Program-made: the position numbers and the translations under genes
In this document: positions 21,976-34,146 of the stretch, in pieces
How the letters are laid out: every line of letters begins with the position of its first letter
Position numbering within the stretch: the first letter of the stretch is position 1
The notes under the pieces: model-generated
Seen by the model: the letters and a program-made list of their open reading frames with translations, nothing else
Told to the model about the DNA's origin: nothing
Databases searched by the model: none
NCBI GenBank assembly: GCA_030704615.1
Contig: CM060732.1
Coordinates: 11,592,001-11,656,000, forward strand
Source of the DNA: Takakia lepidozioides
Taxonomy: Eukaryota > Streptophyta > Takakiopsida > Takakiales > Takakiaceae
Direction: 5' to 3'
DNA length: 64,000 bases

Positions 21976-22572
21976 TCAAGCACACGGGCCATCTTCCTCC
22001 CCTCGGGCCATCGTCCTCCCCTCGTCCTCCCTTCCCGTGCACGCATCTCTCCCCGATTTGTTTTTCGGTGATTTTTCGGGCAGTCCGGGCAGATATAACA
22101 AACGTGGCGATGATGATGTGGCACTATGGCGCCCTATATCTGCTCTACGCTAAACTAGTCGGGTCGTCGCTAGAATGATTGAAAATGGTTTGAAATGTGG
22201 GTGGAAGAATCCCGAGTGCAGGCAGGGATTGATGTGGAAGATCTCCGCATGCTTGGGTTTGGATAGTTGGGAGGTGAGCAGAGACCAGAGTTTGCGAGTA
22301 AAAGAGAAAGCCTTGATAACGTCCACAGCCATACATCCATTGCAAGGCGCTTCCTGCAGCGCGTAGCTATCAATTCAATTCAATTCAAACTTCCATGTCC
22401 GGGGAAGAGAAAGAAAGGAGGAGATTGGTTACCGCAAGAGGCTCTGAGGACCAGGGAGAGAGACAGAGGTCCTTTCTTAAGAGTTGAGGCACTTGACTAC
22501 CACCGAGTTCTGCAATCTATATGCAAGGATGGTCGGAGTTGTAGACTGTAGAGTGATGAAGGGTGACTGGAA

Positions 22573-24264
22573 ATGGGGCGCCACAGAAACGGGCCGAGAA
22601 GCTGCGGTGGGCACAAGTTGCTTCTTCTGTTAGGGCTGCAGTTGGTGCTGCTTGTCTTCTTGTTGGGAGCATTGGTGGAATCAGAGGCGTTGTATGTGTG
22701 GTGGGATCGCAGTACACTGCTTCAGGGCAGCCCTCACGATCTGCGATCGGCTGTCAAAGAGGGCACAAGGGTGGATTTGGAGTTGCTTGAGAAGAGGGGT
22801 GTTTTGCTACCCCCACAGAATGCATTGTCCAAGAGACTGCTGGAGCGGAATGCGCAACCGCCCAGGAACCAGGATTTGTATCCGGCGCTGGCAGAGGATA
22901 ATCAAGTCAAGGTGGTGCTGTATGTGCACAACCGGCCGGAGTATTTGCGGCTGGTGGTAGCAGGGCTGGCAGAAGTGGAGGGCATTGCGGAGACGCTCTT
23001 GATTGTGAGCCATGATGGGTTTTATGAAGAAATCAACTCGATTGTCGAGGGCATCCGCTTCTGCCAGGTCAGTTTTCGGCATTTTGTTTTCGGGAAGGGC
23101 AAGAAGAGAGGGCAGCTCGTTGGAAAGGGCGATATAAACTTGTAAAAGCGGAAGAAGGTCGGTGTATGCTCCATTTCCAGTAGTAAACTTTGTTTCATTT
23201 CATTTCCTTTGACCGGTGGACACCTCCCAGGTCTTTTCAAAGAGCTTGTACCTATTCACATCATAAATTAATGGCAGGTGAAGCGAATACTATGCCCCGT
23301 GGTCACCCCATTTGTTCCCGGATTCCTTCCCCGGGCCTGGGCATTGCGAGATGAATAACACTGCCGACGAGTGGGGATGCAAAGCCGATCTGGACCAGAA
23401 TGGCAACCATCGGGAAGTTCGGATTGTGTCTCTCAAACACCACTGGTGGTGGATGATGAATACTGTATGGGACGGGTTGGAAGAGATAAAGGGCTTTGAT
23501 GGCCACATTGTGTTTATAGAGGAAGACCACTATCTCCTGCCCAATGCTTACCGAAACATTCAAACTCTCGTCAGAATCAAAGCTAAGAAATGCCCCATTT
23601 GTGTTGCTGCGAACATCGCACCTGCGTACTCAAAGTTTAGGGGCGAACGGACAGACTATTTGTTTGTAGAGAAGATTGGCCGTGTGGAGGAATATCCATG
23701 CTCAAGCAGAGGCTTTCTGCTCTTTCGACGACTATAACTGGGATATCACGATGTGGTCCATCGACTTTCCTACCATGGGAAATCCTTTGCATACTCTGCG
23801 TGGGCCTCACAGCAGCCTAATCAACTTCGGACAATGTGGTCTCCATCAAGGGCATGCGAGAGAGAAACAAAGAGTAGGAGACCTCACAACATCTGCAAGA
23901 AGCCTAAACAGCTTCTGGGACCAACTGATTGAAATAAATAGCTTCTGGGACAAATTGATTGAAATAAACAAAGATACACACAACAAGAAGGAACTCAACC
24001 CAGCATGTGAAGAAGACCTGGATATGGAAGAAATAGACGGTGCCAAATATCAATCCTGAATGGGAAGTCCGATTGTACAAAACTGCAGGGTATGTTTTCG
24101 GTTTCAAAGGACATGGAGGGTGGGGCGATGAGAGGGATCAGCACCTCTGCCTAAGCTTTTCCTCCATGTATACTGAATTGGAGCCACTGGGGGATTGGTG
24201 CATAGGCAAAGATGGTGATTCTACCCAAGAAGAGGAACAGACGAGTATGCATACACTGTACTGA
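22573..24264 (+). pseudogene. MGAT2: Alpha-1,6-mannosyl-glycoprotein 2-beta-N-acetylglucosaminyltransferase (GnT-II), frame-broken
   Basis: GnT-II adds GlcNAc to the alpha-1,6 mannose arm of N-glycans in the Golgi. Exon 1 (22573-23067, 165 codons) has a short basic head, a membrane anchor (about residues 16-35) and the conserved VLYVHNRPEYL and LLIVSHDGF. A GT..AG intron spans 23068-23277. Exon 2 carries SLKHHWWWMMN, FIEEDH (the metal/donor-site region), DDYNWDITMW and HLCLSF. Three breaks are seen: one extra base near 23301; a gap plus frame change near 23673, where about nine residues expected from plant GnT-II are missing; and a frame change near 24036. The middle break is too large for a simple base-call error, so a pseudogene is favoured. 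Close matches elsewhere suggest recent loss. Confidence 0.85.
23910..23969 (+). repeat. 30-bp tandem duplication inside the GnT-II gene
   Basis: Two units beginning AGCTTCTGGGAC (23910-23939, 23940-23969) encode the near-identical peptides NSFWDQLIEI and NSFWDKLIEI. The unit keeps frame and lies in the variable region before the C-terminal motif. Confidence 0.9.
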
Positions 24265-24269
24265 TGACT

Positions 24270-24977
24270 TGAACAAAGATGACACTGCTAAGACACAGAA
24301 AATTGAGAAAGAGAGAAGATTGAGCATGTCAGATGGCAGGACTCTCAAGAGGAGTTTGAAACTGCAACATGCATAGGCACATCGCCGTTTAAGACTGACC
24401 ATAACTTCAGGCAGGCCGGAAACATACAGGCCAAAGGGCATAACTGAACAGTCCATGACCATGCTGGAGAAGCCCACACACTGACAACCTATATCAGTCA
24501 GGCACCACATTATCCCCATCATATGAATTCCCAAGGAAATCCTCTGAACATCAGTTGGCCCCTTCATGTGAGGTAGGAAAATTGCACACACATACTATCG
24601 GTGGGCAGGGGGAAGCAGAAAGAGAAACATCTCCTGCAAAACACATTATGGGGACAGTGCTGTACATTTTACCGGACAAACTAGGAGAAGGTTACAATAC
24701 TAAATTTGCACTTATTGCCTAAGGTGCCAAACCTTGGGCATGGGTAAGCAATGGCAAGCCCCACCTCTTCCCATATGGTCAGGATGCATTGGAGGAATGG
24801 ACCATATTACCTACTGCAATTGGAATGCTGCAGTTTACAGGTAATATCAGGAGCTGATACAATCAACTGATACAATCAAAAGTAACTTATCAAACTTGTC
24901 ATTATCGAACTTGACCACCTAGTTGCCCAGCTCCTCACTTGTACTTTCAACCTTCATGGAGAGAGGAACTCAGGATG
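24270..24977. other. Spacer between convergent GnT-II and DHCR7 genes
   Basis: No gene recognised. It holds the 3' ends of two convergent genes. Confidence 0.5.
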
Positions 24978-27900
24978 TCAATAAATGTGAGGGATGATCT
25001 TCCAGGGCACCTTTTTGCGATATGCATCCCAGTACGTCTTGTACCTGTTCATGTAATGTTCTCACATTAGTAACACCATAGTCAATTGAGCAGTCTGATA
25101 GGTCTTTGACGCAAACTTCCTGGAAAAGCCTAACCAGCCAATAATCTCTTTCAGGCATGTCCATCCACTCATCACTTCGTGAATCATCTCTGTTCCTGAT
25201 GTGTGTGCTGTGACCCTATACAATAGAATTACTACACCAAATAGAGTTGAGACAAGAGAATCAAACAGTTCATCATAACTTGACAAAAGCACTGTGGGAT
25301 TGTAAGTACTTTTGTTTGCATCTTTCGTCGTCCCGATTGGCACGGTCAACCAACAGAATAGTCAAGAACACTGTATAAAAGTACGGCAACACCTGGATCA
25401 CCCATCACCATTAGGCAATTGTCAGTAAAGCTCAGACACCAATCAAAATATTTGCCCACAATGTCCTATCAAGTGATGTCAGAAAATTGAAGTTTGAACT
25501 CTGAACCTCCTTAACAATCTCTCCAACAGATGAGTTTAATTTTGAGGACCAAAATCCTCGGCATCATCACTGCTTCAAATGCTGAGATGTGAAGTTTTGC
25601 ATACATGATTGAAAAGTGCAGGGACACTCCAGAAGAAGGCCGCTGCAATCTCTGGTGCGTAGTGAAAATGCCGTGCCAGTCCCCACCTGCCATTTGTCCT
25701 CTCAGCTGAAAACTTAAAAGATGAACATGTGTATACGCTACAGACACTAGAGACACTGAATAAATTGCCATTCTTCCATTTCAAATCATGCCATGATTGT
25801 GTGCAACCTTATACAGAAAATAAAACCCCTGGCTTGGGGTCTAAACTTTTGAAGGAAATGCCATGATTTTCTCATATCCACTGGCATAACATTGGCAGCA
25901 TGAGCTTCTTACGCAAGTGAGAAGAAAGAGTAGGAAAGAGATGGAAGATCCATAAATTGAAGGCCCAGAGGGGCTACAGGGCACCAAAAGAGTCAGATCA
26001 AGACAGAAACGAAAGAAAAATGACCTTTATGGCATCCATGGGACGCCAGAGCTCCTGGGACAAAGTAGAACCATGAGTCAGGGAAAATAAAGATTTAAAA
26101 GGCTGATACCTCCCAGGTTTGACAGTGAAGTACCTAACTCTAAGAGCACCAAGCAGGAAGGGACTTAAGAGTGTACCAGCCCGACACAAGTAGAAGGCTC
26201 TGTTTGTGTTCTCCCTTCTCAGTCACATAGTGGGCTAGAATCTGTCCAAATATCCACACACAACAAACTACTGAGCCGGGACAAACACACACAGTGCTCA
26301 AATATGTTGGGGCAGCAATAAATGGGCCTAGATCTCTCATCAAAGTAACATCAAAAGAGAATGCAATCATGTGTCCAATGCCAAGTCCCAGGGGCACACC
26401 GAAGTACTCCGTTACCAGAGTGCCCACTACTCTCTTCTACTGCTTTTACTGGTTCTTCTAAGTTGGGTGCAGCTTTCCCCTACAAGGTTCAAGACTGACG
26501 GTTCTTTCTCTCTTCACATACAGGTCTGTTGGAAATCCTACCCTTCCTGGCATCCCTCTCACTTCTCCCTCCACTGACAACGAAATTCAATGTACCTTGT
26601 TGGGTACACTTCCCCATATTTCGCTTTTGCCATTGGAATTACGGAATTGCACACGCTGGTTGTCACAGTCATAGTTGATGTAGATACACAACAACCCAGC
26701 TGCTAGTATTGCAGCTGCCAGCTACAGTGGGCACCAAGAGACGACCAGTCAATATAACTACAAAGTTGGTTAGGATGAACTTAATAACTGTCCTGGACAC
26801 ATCACTTATTCCAGACACACATAAGAGGCACCTCTGCCAACTCTGTTCTGCAGCATCGCCCTCCACAATGTGTGTGAGCTAGTTGTCTTGTGAATAAAAT
26901 CCACCAGTGTCAAATGCCACAGCACTCACCCCCAGACTCAATGAGGCAAGGATGAATGTCTAGTCCAGGGCTGGCTTAGTCATTGTATTGGTACAGAAGC
27001 ATGTGTTGCTGTTGGCATTGCTACTGTAGTCCTCCTTAGCACAGCTGTGGGACTGCCAACTATAAGAGGTTGAGAGGGAGGCTTCATACAAATTCACGAC
27101 TAGTGCAATCAGCCATGCAACCAACAACAACACCATCGCTTATGTCCACTTAGTGATCATGTGGGTTATAGCATACTACTCTATTGACTTCGTGTTGTGA
27201 CTGCCTAAGATTCTGAGTAGATTAGACAATACCTTGGTCTGGTTTAGAAATGATAGATAAGAAACACTACCGTGTGGCCGAGAACAACAGGATGATTGAC
27301 GAGGTAGAGTGCTGGTGAAGTGTAGACTGATGGTACCCAAACCAGGCAGCCCCACACAATGTAGAACCCCGCTGGTGTCCGTCAACCCCAAATATCTTTG
27401 TCAGATCAGAGGCTCTCCACTAGTTAAATCTCTCTACATCTGAGCATTTTTCCATCTGCCAGCCCATGCATGTGTTCCCTCTCTCTTTCTCGCTGTTTAG
27501 CCCTGAATTTCTTATCTTATAAGCCATGTGGAGTCTCAGGGACATTATAATTTCCCTTTGTTCTTTCTCTCCTTGGGCCCCCCTACAGCATTTAATAAAT
27601 ATCTTCCTGTTCTCATCTCTCTCTCCATGTTTCAGCGATGTTCATGGCAGAGTCTAATTCAATTGTGGGCTTGTTTTCATCCAGGTTGTGCTCACTGTAC
27701 AACTGACATGGATCACAGAAACCACTAGGACCTTTCTTTAAGCAAATAATTGACGACAATGACAGATCCAGGAAGGCAGCATGGGGTTTTCTACCGTTCT
27801 TTTGATTTTCACGTGACTCTTTCCCATAGGCCCACAAAGCTCTTTCTCTGTCTGTCTGTGAGTTCGGCATCTCTCTCTGCCATCTCCACACTCACAGCAG

Positions 27901-30493
27901 ACAAATAGAATAGATTACTGAAGTATAATTCCACGCCTCACCACCAGTGAGCATCACACTTAGCATCTCGGAGCACATAGTGGGAAACTAAGGCAAGCAA
28001 GTTGGAAGCCAGTGGCTGTGAGAAGACTTATCACAGTTCCCTCCTCAATTTTCATCACATGAGATGGGCATATACAGCAGGCATTGTCTTCAGGCTACAT
28101 TGTTGGGCCTGCCTACATGAGCCATCCTGTTAATGATATGTTGCTGTTTGTTGGCTGCCTTCACTCTAAATTCAAGAAATTGAACCAAAGATAGAGAACT
28201 TGAAAGCCCACCTCGGTCATGGGCAATGTCCATGCTATTCCAGTAGCCTGGCTCCCACCAAAAGAATTTGGTAATGTACACCAGCATCAGTGTGGCACTC
28301 ACTAGCATTGAGTCTGACAGCTTTCCGCTTGACTCAATCTGCAGCAACAAGTAACCTTCTGTCAGCTGACCCGCATAACTTCATGTCCTGTATAAAATCA
28401 CACGGCCATCCAAGCCTGTGATGGCACGACGAGCAGACTCATGCATGTACACATTGAGAAAACCAATTGTATGATGCAATAATCTGAGTTATAAAGCTAT
28501 CCGAATGAAGCCTCGAGTAACACCACCTTGATGACAAACAGTGAATTCCAATATGCTTGACATAAATTAGGGAGAGAGGCAAACCTGCTTAATACAGTAG
28601 CTCATCACCAAGACAGCCCAGGACATCATCCCAAAGCGACAGTTGGTGAAGACTTTGATGTCAAAATGCTTCCCTATCCTTGGATACAGCTCCATCCCCT
28701 GCCATACCCAGACAAAATCAGCTTTCAAGTTTCGTGAGTCAAGTTTGTGATCAGGCAACAAACAGGCTACAATGGAGGTGAAAAATCCCATCTGCAGTGT
28801 TCATGTGGAGGTGGACCTCACCCAGTAAAAGTCCACGAGAACGTTACCCGACGAACCCCAGTCCGACGACGAAGGCGCAATATGGCCCTGCAAAGAGTAA
28901 CCGAGGAACACAGACACCATTGGATTAAAACAGAAAATCTTTGTACATAGATCGACCTGATGAACATCAAAACAAGGACAGAATCCAGATACCAACATCA
29001 CAGTTGATTTGAAATATAATCACCGTAGAACTTCAGCACCTTCAGTATCCTCAACACATTAAAATAATGCAGAGCACATTTCAAAGATATAGGTTGCTTA
29101 CTTTGAAGTAGAGAAAAACACAGAAGAAAAAGCTCCCAACGATCAGCGTCGAATAAATCTCACCCAAGTGGTCATATACAATCACTGGGTTGAACAGTTT
29201 TCCCCTGTGCAACAATAAGCAAGAGTGAAAAGAAAAACTTCTAGAGCCGACAATAGGCCGAAGAGCCCATGGACAAATTAGACCAACAAGAAACCACTTA
29301 ACAAAACATCAGTTAGGCTACTAGGCACATAAGTTCCTCAAAGCAGAAACCTTTACCATGGGGTACAACAGAACAACCAATGAGAGACAATAACGAAAAG
29401 TGAATGTTACTACTTCTGACGACATCATCCTCAATGCAACTGAGACAACAAAAAGTATCTGCAACCCAGATGAGATCAAAGAACAAAATCAAGCAACCCA
29501 TGTCAGGAGGCCATACTGGAAGCTTGAAAGCCACAACAGGAGATGGAATTTTACAGCTAGAATTGCTGTGATGCTTCGAACCTCAGGACTGGAATAAAAC
29601 CGCTTATGTGATAACTTACCACACCCTGGCAGAATCCACAGCTTGTGATGGTCCTCCTACCTAAAGAAATGCCTTCATCATATGAGAGCATGGTCCCCAC
29701 AGGACAACAATCTTCAGAACCCATGCCCCAGGTTTTATGCTGTCCTACTGTGTACACATTCGAACACCAAAAGCAGTAACATATGTCTTACCTGTAAAGA
29801 AAGTAGTAGAGAGAGACCGTTATGATGAAGGCTGCAAACCCATTTTTCTGCACACTAGCGAAAGGAAATTATCACTTTCTGCAACAGTGACAGGTGTCAG
29901 TCTCAACGAGTGACTCCAAGCAACACCTAAGAAATGTTTCTGGAGGGAAGATTCATTCTACCAAGATCACAACAAGAGATTGACAGGTGGCCTTAACAAA
30001 TGATATCAACAGAGCTACCATAATTGGAAGTGTCTCCTTCACCCTTGTGCTCCTGCATCCGCCATCTGATGAGGCAATGCCCCTGGTCAAGCCTGGGTGG
30101 AATAATCTCTGAGTAGGCCAGAAATGGATCTGAACCCAAAATGACCTGCAGTGTGGCCACAGTGCCCTAGGAACTGGCTATCTGCTGTAAGCTTTGCAGG
30201 GCCTACAAACTATAACAATTTCACTGTAAAGTCCAACCTGGGAATTGTGAAACGCACTACATTACACCATTAGACAGATTTAGAGCAGACTTATACGCAC
30301 AAGATCCCATGAATGAAGCTATCATTGTTGACCAATGCCATGATTTTGCATGACTCTAAGACAACCTCAAAGAAGCAAGGAGGCTTCTGGACAAAAGAAT
30401 CAGGAAAATTGTAGCCTGACATGTGAGGACCACAGCACCTAGGTGCTACCTCAATGTCCCTCTGAATTGCATGTCTGTTACGTGGGTGTACTT

Positions 30494-30524
<31 letters not shown>

Positions 30525-32116
30525 TTGCCCACCTTATACACAGGTTGGATCCCAGCAGGGGAAATGGGACCCAAGTGTGCCTGCCCAGGGAGAGCTAATT
30601 GCAAGAAGGCCTCAAATGCGCCAAACGAAAGGATAAGTTTGACAGCCAATAAACTGGGCATGGGCCAGACACTGCGAATTGATTGTAGCCCCTGTGACTT
30701 ATAGTCTTGCCATAACTTCAGAGCTGAACCGTCCAAGTTGACCAGAGTATGCCACCTGGAAACAACCCAACAACTATACTGAGTTGCTTATAAAAGGTGG
30801 CCTGGGTCATGGAGTGGGGAAGAGGGAAATCGGAGGCATACATTCTTGGTATTTACTGACGGATCTCCAGACTGAATCAAACATAATGAGAAATGTGGTG
30901 GAAAGGTAGCTACATTGTACATTGCTGAAACCTGTTACACAACTCTTACACACGCGCACTGTAAGCTGATGAGCAATTCAGCAAACAACATTACAACAAG
31001 ACCACAGGCCTCAAGAGTCATCCATGACAAGAAAACCGCATTTTCTGCAGACAAACCTGTCTGCCATTCTCACCTTTCCAATTAATATTTAGCATTCAGT
31101 ATGAGAGTGAAATTGGAAGCTAACTTGTGTAACCTCACTTAGTCCAAGATAAGTTTGGAGTTTGTGGAGACTTCGACATTTGTTCCAAAACGATTGTGAC
31201 CTTGCAAACATGAAAGGCCGCAAACTGAGGGCTAATTGCAGGATTCCGAGTGGTAGTATCCAGAACAATAGCCTAACCGTCTACGACTCATCGTAATCCA
31301 AGTGCCCACCATGGTGATGCAGACTTCAGACATCAGAGGATTATCGTTTGTGCTGAAGACAAAGTAGAGATACAATGGTTTCTCAAACACCGGAGAACAA
31401 TTGCTTAGGTGACTTCCAGACATACCACAAATATCTACAGGAGGACCATTGCTGGGGCATATGCGTAAATAATGTCCCGTACCATTCTCAATGCTTCCTC
31501 TTGCTAGGAAGATACCTTGGCAGTGGTAGCATTGCTCTACAGAAGTCACCTCCAAACTAAGCACTCGCTAAAGCCAGTGCGAAAGAATGCAACTCTACTG
31601 TGATCTCTGTCTCAATTGCCAACCACCAGGAGCCCAGGTGGAGATGGCTTTAGTGCCACACTTATCCTTCTTGCATGCGAAAACTACACTGAAGATCATT
31701 CTGCACTGGGTGTGAAAGAAGCACACTTGTGAAACTGTTTTGCAGCCAAGAATCCCCAAGTGTTGCCACACGGACGTCTTCCCAAAAACGAATGTATTGT
31801 ACTACAATGGATACGGTTCAGTTGCACCACTAACAGCTTCAAATTTCAACTCCTGTGACAGTATTTACTAGGTCCCGTGACAAAAGAACGCGGACAGACT
31901 GATAGACGTCCCAATCGACACCGTGAACTACCACAGAAGGCAATGTGGGAAAGGAAAAGGGGCTCACAAGCATACGACAAAAACAGGGCAGATGAATATC
32001 AAGGCTGCCATGGACGCATAAGTGACACTTCGAGAATGCACATTGGTGTGCGCCTTTTGATACTGTGACATCTCCATGCTCCTGCTCTTTATCGGGCTGC
32101 CTCTCCGCTCCCCCAT
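24978..32116 (-). CDS. DWF5: 7-dehydrocholesterol reductase (DWARF5-type sterol delta-7 reductase), 13 exons
   Basis: It reduces the delta-7 double bond of sterols with NADPH in the ER membrane, a late step of sterol and brassinosteroid synthesis. Exons (minus): 32116-31968, 30755-30533, 29847-29792, 29204-29102, 28887-28822, 28698-28585, 28338-28212, 27371-27271, 26721-26596, 26241-26177, 25686-25605, 25392-25310, 25044-24978. All introns are GT..AG, all junction phases agree, and the sum is 1362 nt (453 residues). Family motifs in order: GPISPAG, VYDHLGE, GHIAPSSSD, ELYPRIGK, TKFFWWE, MDIAHDR, WGCLVWVPSVYTSP, YLVNHPV, CIYINYDCDNQR, SLLLVSGWWGLARHFHY, ending KIIPHIY. The first exon is short and hydrophobic (TYASMAALIFICPVFVV); an in-frame stop precedes its first ATG. 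A GA microsatellite lies just inside the intron after exon 2. No defect seen. Confidence 0.95.
30493..30524. repeat. (AG)n microsatellite in a DHCR7 intron
   Basis: About 16 AG units with one AA interruption, starting about 8 bp inside the intron that follows exon 2. Confidence 0.9.
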
Positions 32117-33043
32117 CTTTCCTCTACCACTCTCACTTCACCAAGCGCGCTTCAAACTGGAGCAGAATTCGTGGGCAGTACATAACCATCAAACCAAAAA
32201 GCAGCCTCCTCTCTATCTTTACCGCTCTTCCAGCCTCCAAGACGCATCAACACCCCTCATCAACCACTCGCTCTAATCCTCGATTCTCCGCGAAGCAGCT
32301 CAGATCCCCAAACACCCTCCCTCCCAATCCCCCACACGGAATGCTGATCAGCAGTCCTGCTGTCTTGCCTGGCGAGGTGGAACTTGTTTGCGCTCGCACG
32401 GCCCGTGTGAACACCCAGGTCCTCAAAAAGATGCTTCGCGCACCCCATTCGTCCACGTTTCCATTCGGGCTCTCCTGTTTTGTTGCAATGTGTGGCGGTT
32501 ACCGCGGTGACGTACCCACTGGGATTTTTTATCTGCTCAATACTCATTATTAACCACGTCCAACGATTTTATTTTCCTTTTCTTTTTCTTTTTTTATAGA
32601 ACATCATTGGGAGGCCCTGGATTTTTTTTTTAAATTTTAATGAACAGGGGACAGAAGCCCTTTTGTTTTAAAATAATTAATAAATACAAAAGGAGGGCGT
32701 AATTTTTTATGTTCCCAAGGAATTTTTGTTTTCCAATTATTTCGGATAAACAAACTTTAAGGAAAAACAAAACACGAAGTAAAACCAAAGCTAACATTAA
32801 AAAAACAAAATTCAATTTTCTGCATGACAACTGGAGGAAAGCGAAATATAAAATATAATTTAAAGGAAAATCTGAGTATAAATGGTTATTGTGTAGTATT
32901 TAGAAAATATGCACTCTAGTTTTATTTTCAGAAAAAGGGAAAAGAAAACAAAAGAAACCTCACGGGCCGCGCCGAGATACTTGTGTTTGTTTTTTTCTTT
33001 CTCATTGCGAATATACACAAGGAGTAGAGTGAGAAAGATGTTG
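32117..33043. other. DHCR7 upstream region; no gene
   Basis: The sequence to about 32550 is CT-rich and unmethylated-island-like in composition, fitting the 5' untranslated region and promoter of DHCR7 (inference). From 32560 to 33040 it is strongly AT-rich. No TATA position was assigned. Confidence 0.45.
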
Positions 33044-33047
33044 AACA
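33044..33047. repeat. Candidate left target-site duplication of element 2
   Basis: AACA (AACAT with the next base) precedes A1. The same AACAT follows B2 at 44986-44990. A match this short could arise by chance, but it sits exactly at the two repeat-defined ends. Confidence 0.55.
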
Positions 33048-33395
33048 TGTCAAGTTAAATAAGCACAGTGTGAAAACAGCTAGAATAAAACTAGTTATTT
33101 GTATTTAACACTTGGATTTAGGTCAAGTGTTAAATCAGGTGTCAAGTTTAGTTTGACACCTGGTCCGTCTTATCTTCACGAGAGCGGCAGTCGCGCGGCT
33201 CATCTTTCTCGAGTTGAGCCTGCGCGACCGAGCTCCTGCATGTGTTTAGATTTGAGTGTGCGTATGTAGGGGTACAGGTTGTTGTGGGGTGGAGTCCCCA
33301 TAGCTTGGGGTGCCCCTGGCTCGACTACTATTTTCTAAGAGTGATGGTTTGGTTTTCATGTTTTGTGTCACAGTGTGTTCGATGGATTTCTATCA
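33048..33395 (+). repeat. Terminal repeat A1, element 2 (left end)
   Basis: 348 bp, TGTCAAG...TATCA, identical to 44552-44899. The match begins and ends sharply. What follows (CTCGAGAAAG) is not a B repeat, and no tRNA primer-binding site starting TGG was found just inside. Confidence 0.9.
33190..33310 (+). other. Hairpins in A1, element 2
   Basis: Stem 1 pairs GTCGCGC+GGCTCA (33190-33202) with TGAGCC+GCGCGAC (33215-33228, one bulged T). Stem 2 pairs CCCCA (33296-33300) with TGGGG (33306-33310). Both are also present in A2, and in altered form in element 1. Confidence 0.6.
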
Positions 33396-33484
33396 CTCGA
33401 GAAAGATGCTCTCTTACCTGTGAGTGCAAGGTAGGAGTTGAGGGTTAGCACTTGCAAGATTACCTGCGTATAAGTAGTGATTAG

Positions 33485-33670
33485 TTTGAGAAGCATATCA
33501 TTGAATGTGACCACAAGATTCAGCGTGCCCTGAAACGCCTGGAGGATGACGATGCCAGAGCCGCCATTGTTATTGCAGTCGCTGAAGCTACCAAGTCACT
33601 AGAGGCTTTGGGGTACACAAGGAGATACTTAAAAATGCAGCAGCAAATGCTAGTTGGCACCTATGCATGA
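33485..33670 (+). pseudogene. LUC7-like splicing factor fragment
   Basis: An open stretch reads HIIECDHKIQRALKRLEDDD and then ARAAIVIAVAEATKS, resembling the coiled-coil region between the zinc fingers of plant LUC7-related U1 snRNP proteins. It begins after a possible AG acceptor and loses similarity before a stop at 33668. Neither zinc finger was found, so it is an exon-sized fragment, apparently carried inside element 2. Confidence 0.45.
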
Positions 33671-34146
33671 TCCTTGAAGCTGGATGATCGTTTCACCAGT
33701 AAGCCTATAGAGGAGCCTGCTGTTGCAATTGATTTTTGTATCGGGGTTGGTCTTGGACCAAAATTTAGCTTCAGCTTCTTTGTCAATCATTTGCTTTGAT
33801 CATGCAAGAGCGCCATGCAGCGGGTTAAGGGGCAGGGCTATGGAGCAGAAAAGCGGCATCCTCTTCGCAATGCGCAGAGGATGGAGTTCCGTGTATATGG
33901 TTGCTATGGAGCCTCGCCAACAGCAGAACTTTGCGCTTTCCGTTCTTGGGGTTGCTGCATTGTATGCGCCCTAGGTTCCGGGCTTGGAATTGTCTTCTGA
34001 CCAATTCAGCAGAAACGAACGACGAACGTATTCTGGCCTGATTCCCTACAGTAAGCAGGCGATATATAGCTCAACGCCATCAACGAGTACACCCAAGGAG
34101 GTTGTACACCACAACAAGTGCCGTCAGAATCTTGTCACCAAAGGAT

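Noticed and set aside
31232-31564. 110-codon minus-strand frame in the first DHCR7 intron
   Set aside because: It lies between exon 1 (ending 31968) and exon 2 (starting 30755), whose join is phase-perfect; no family match.
32065-32553. 162-codon plus-strand frame
   Set aside because: It is antisense to the first exon and upstream region of the DHCR7 gene, whose phase-consistent model is better supported.
33048-33395. Hammerhead ribozyme (retrozyme) in the 348-bp repeat
   Set aside because: The size is right, but the core CTGATGA and GAAA boxes were not found in a suitable arrangement.
33396-33420. tRNA primer-binding site just inside A1
   Set aside because: The sequence starts CTCGAGAAAG and does not match the TGG-start complement expected for common plant primer tRNAs.
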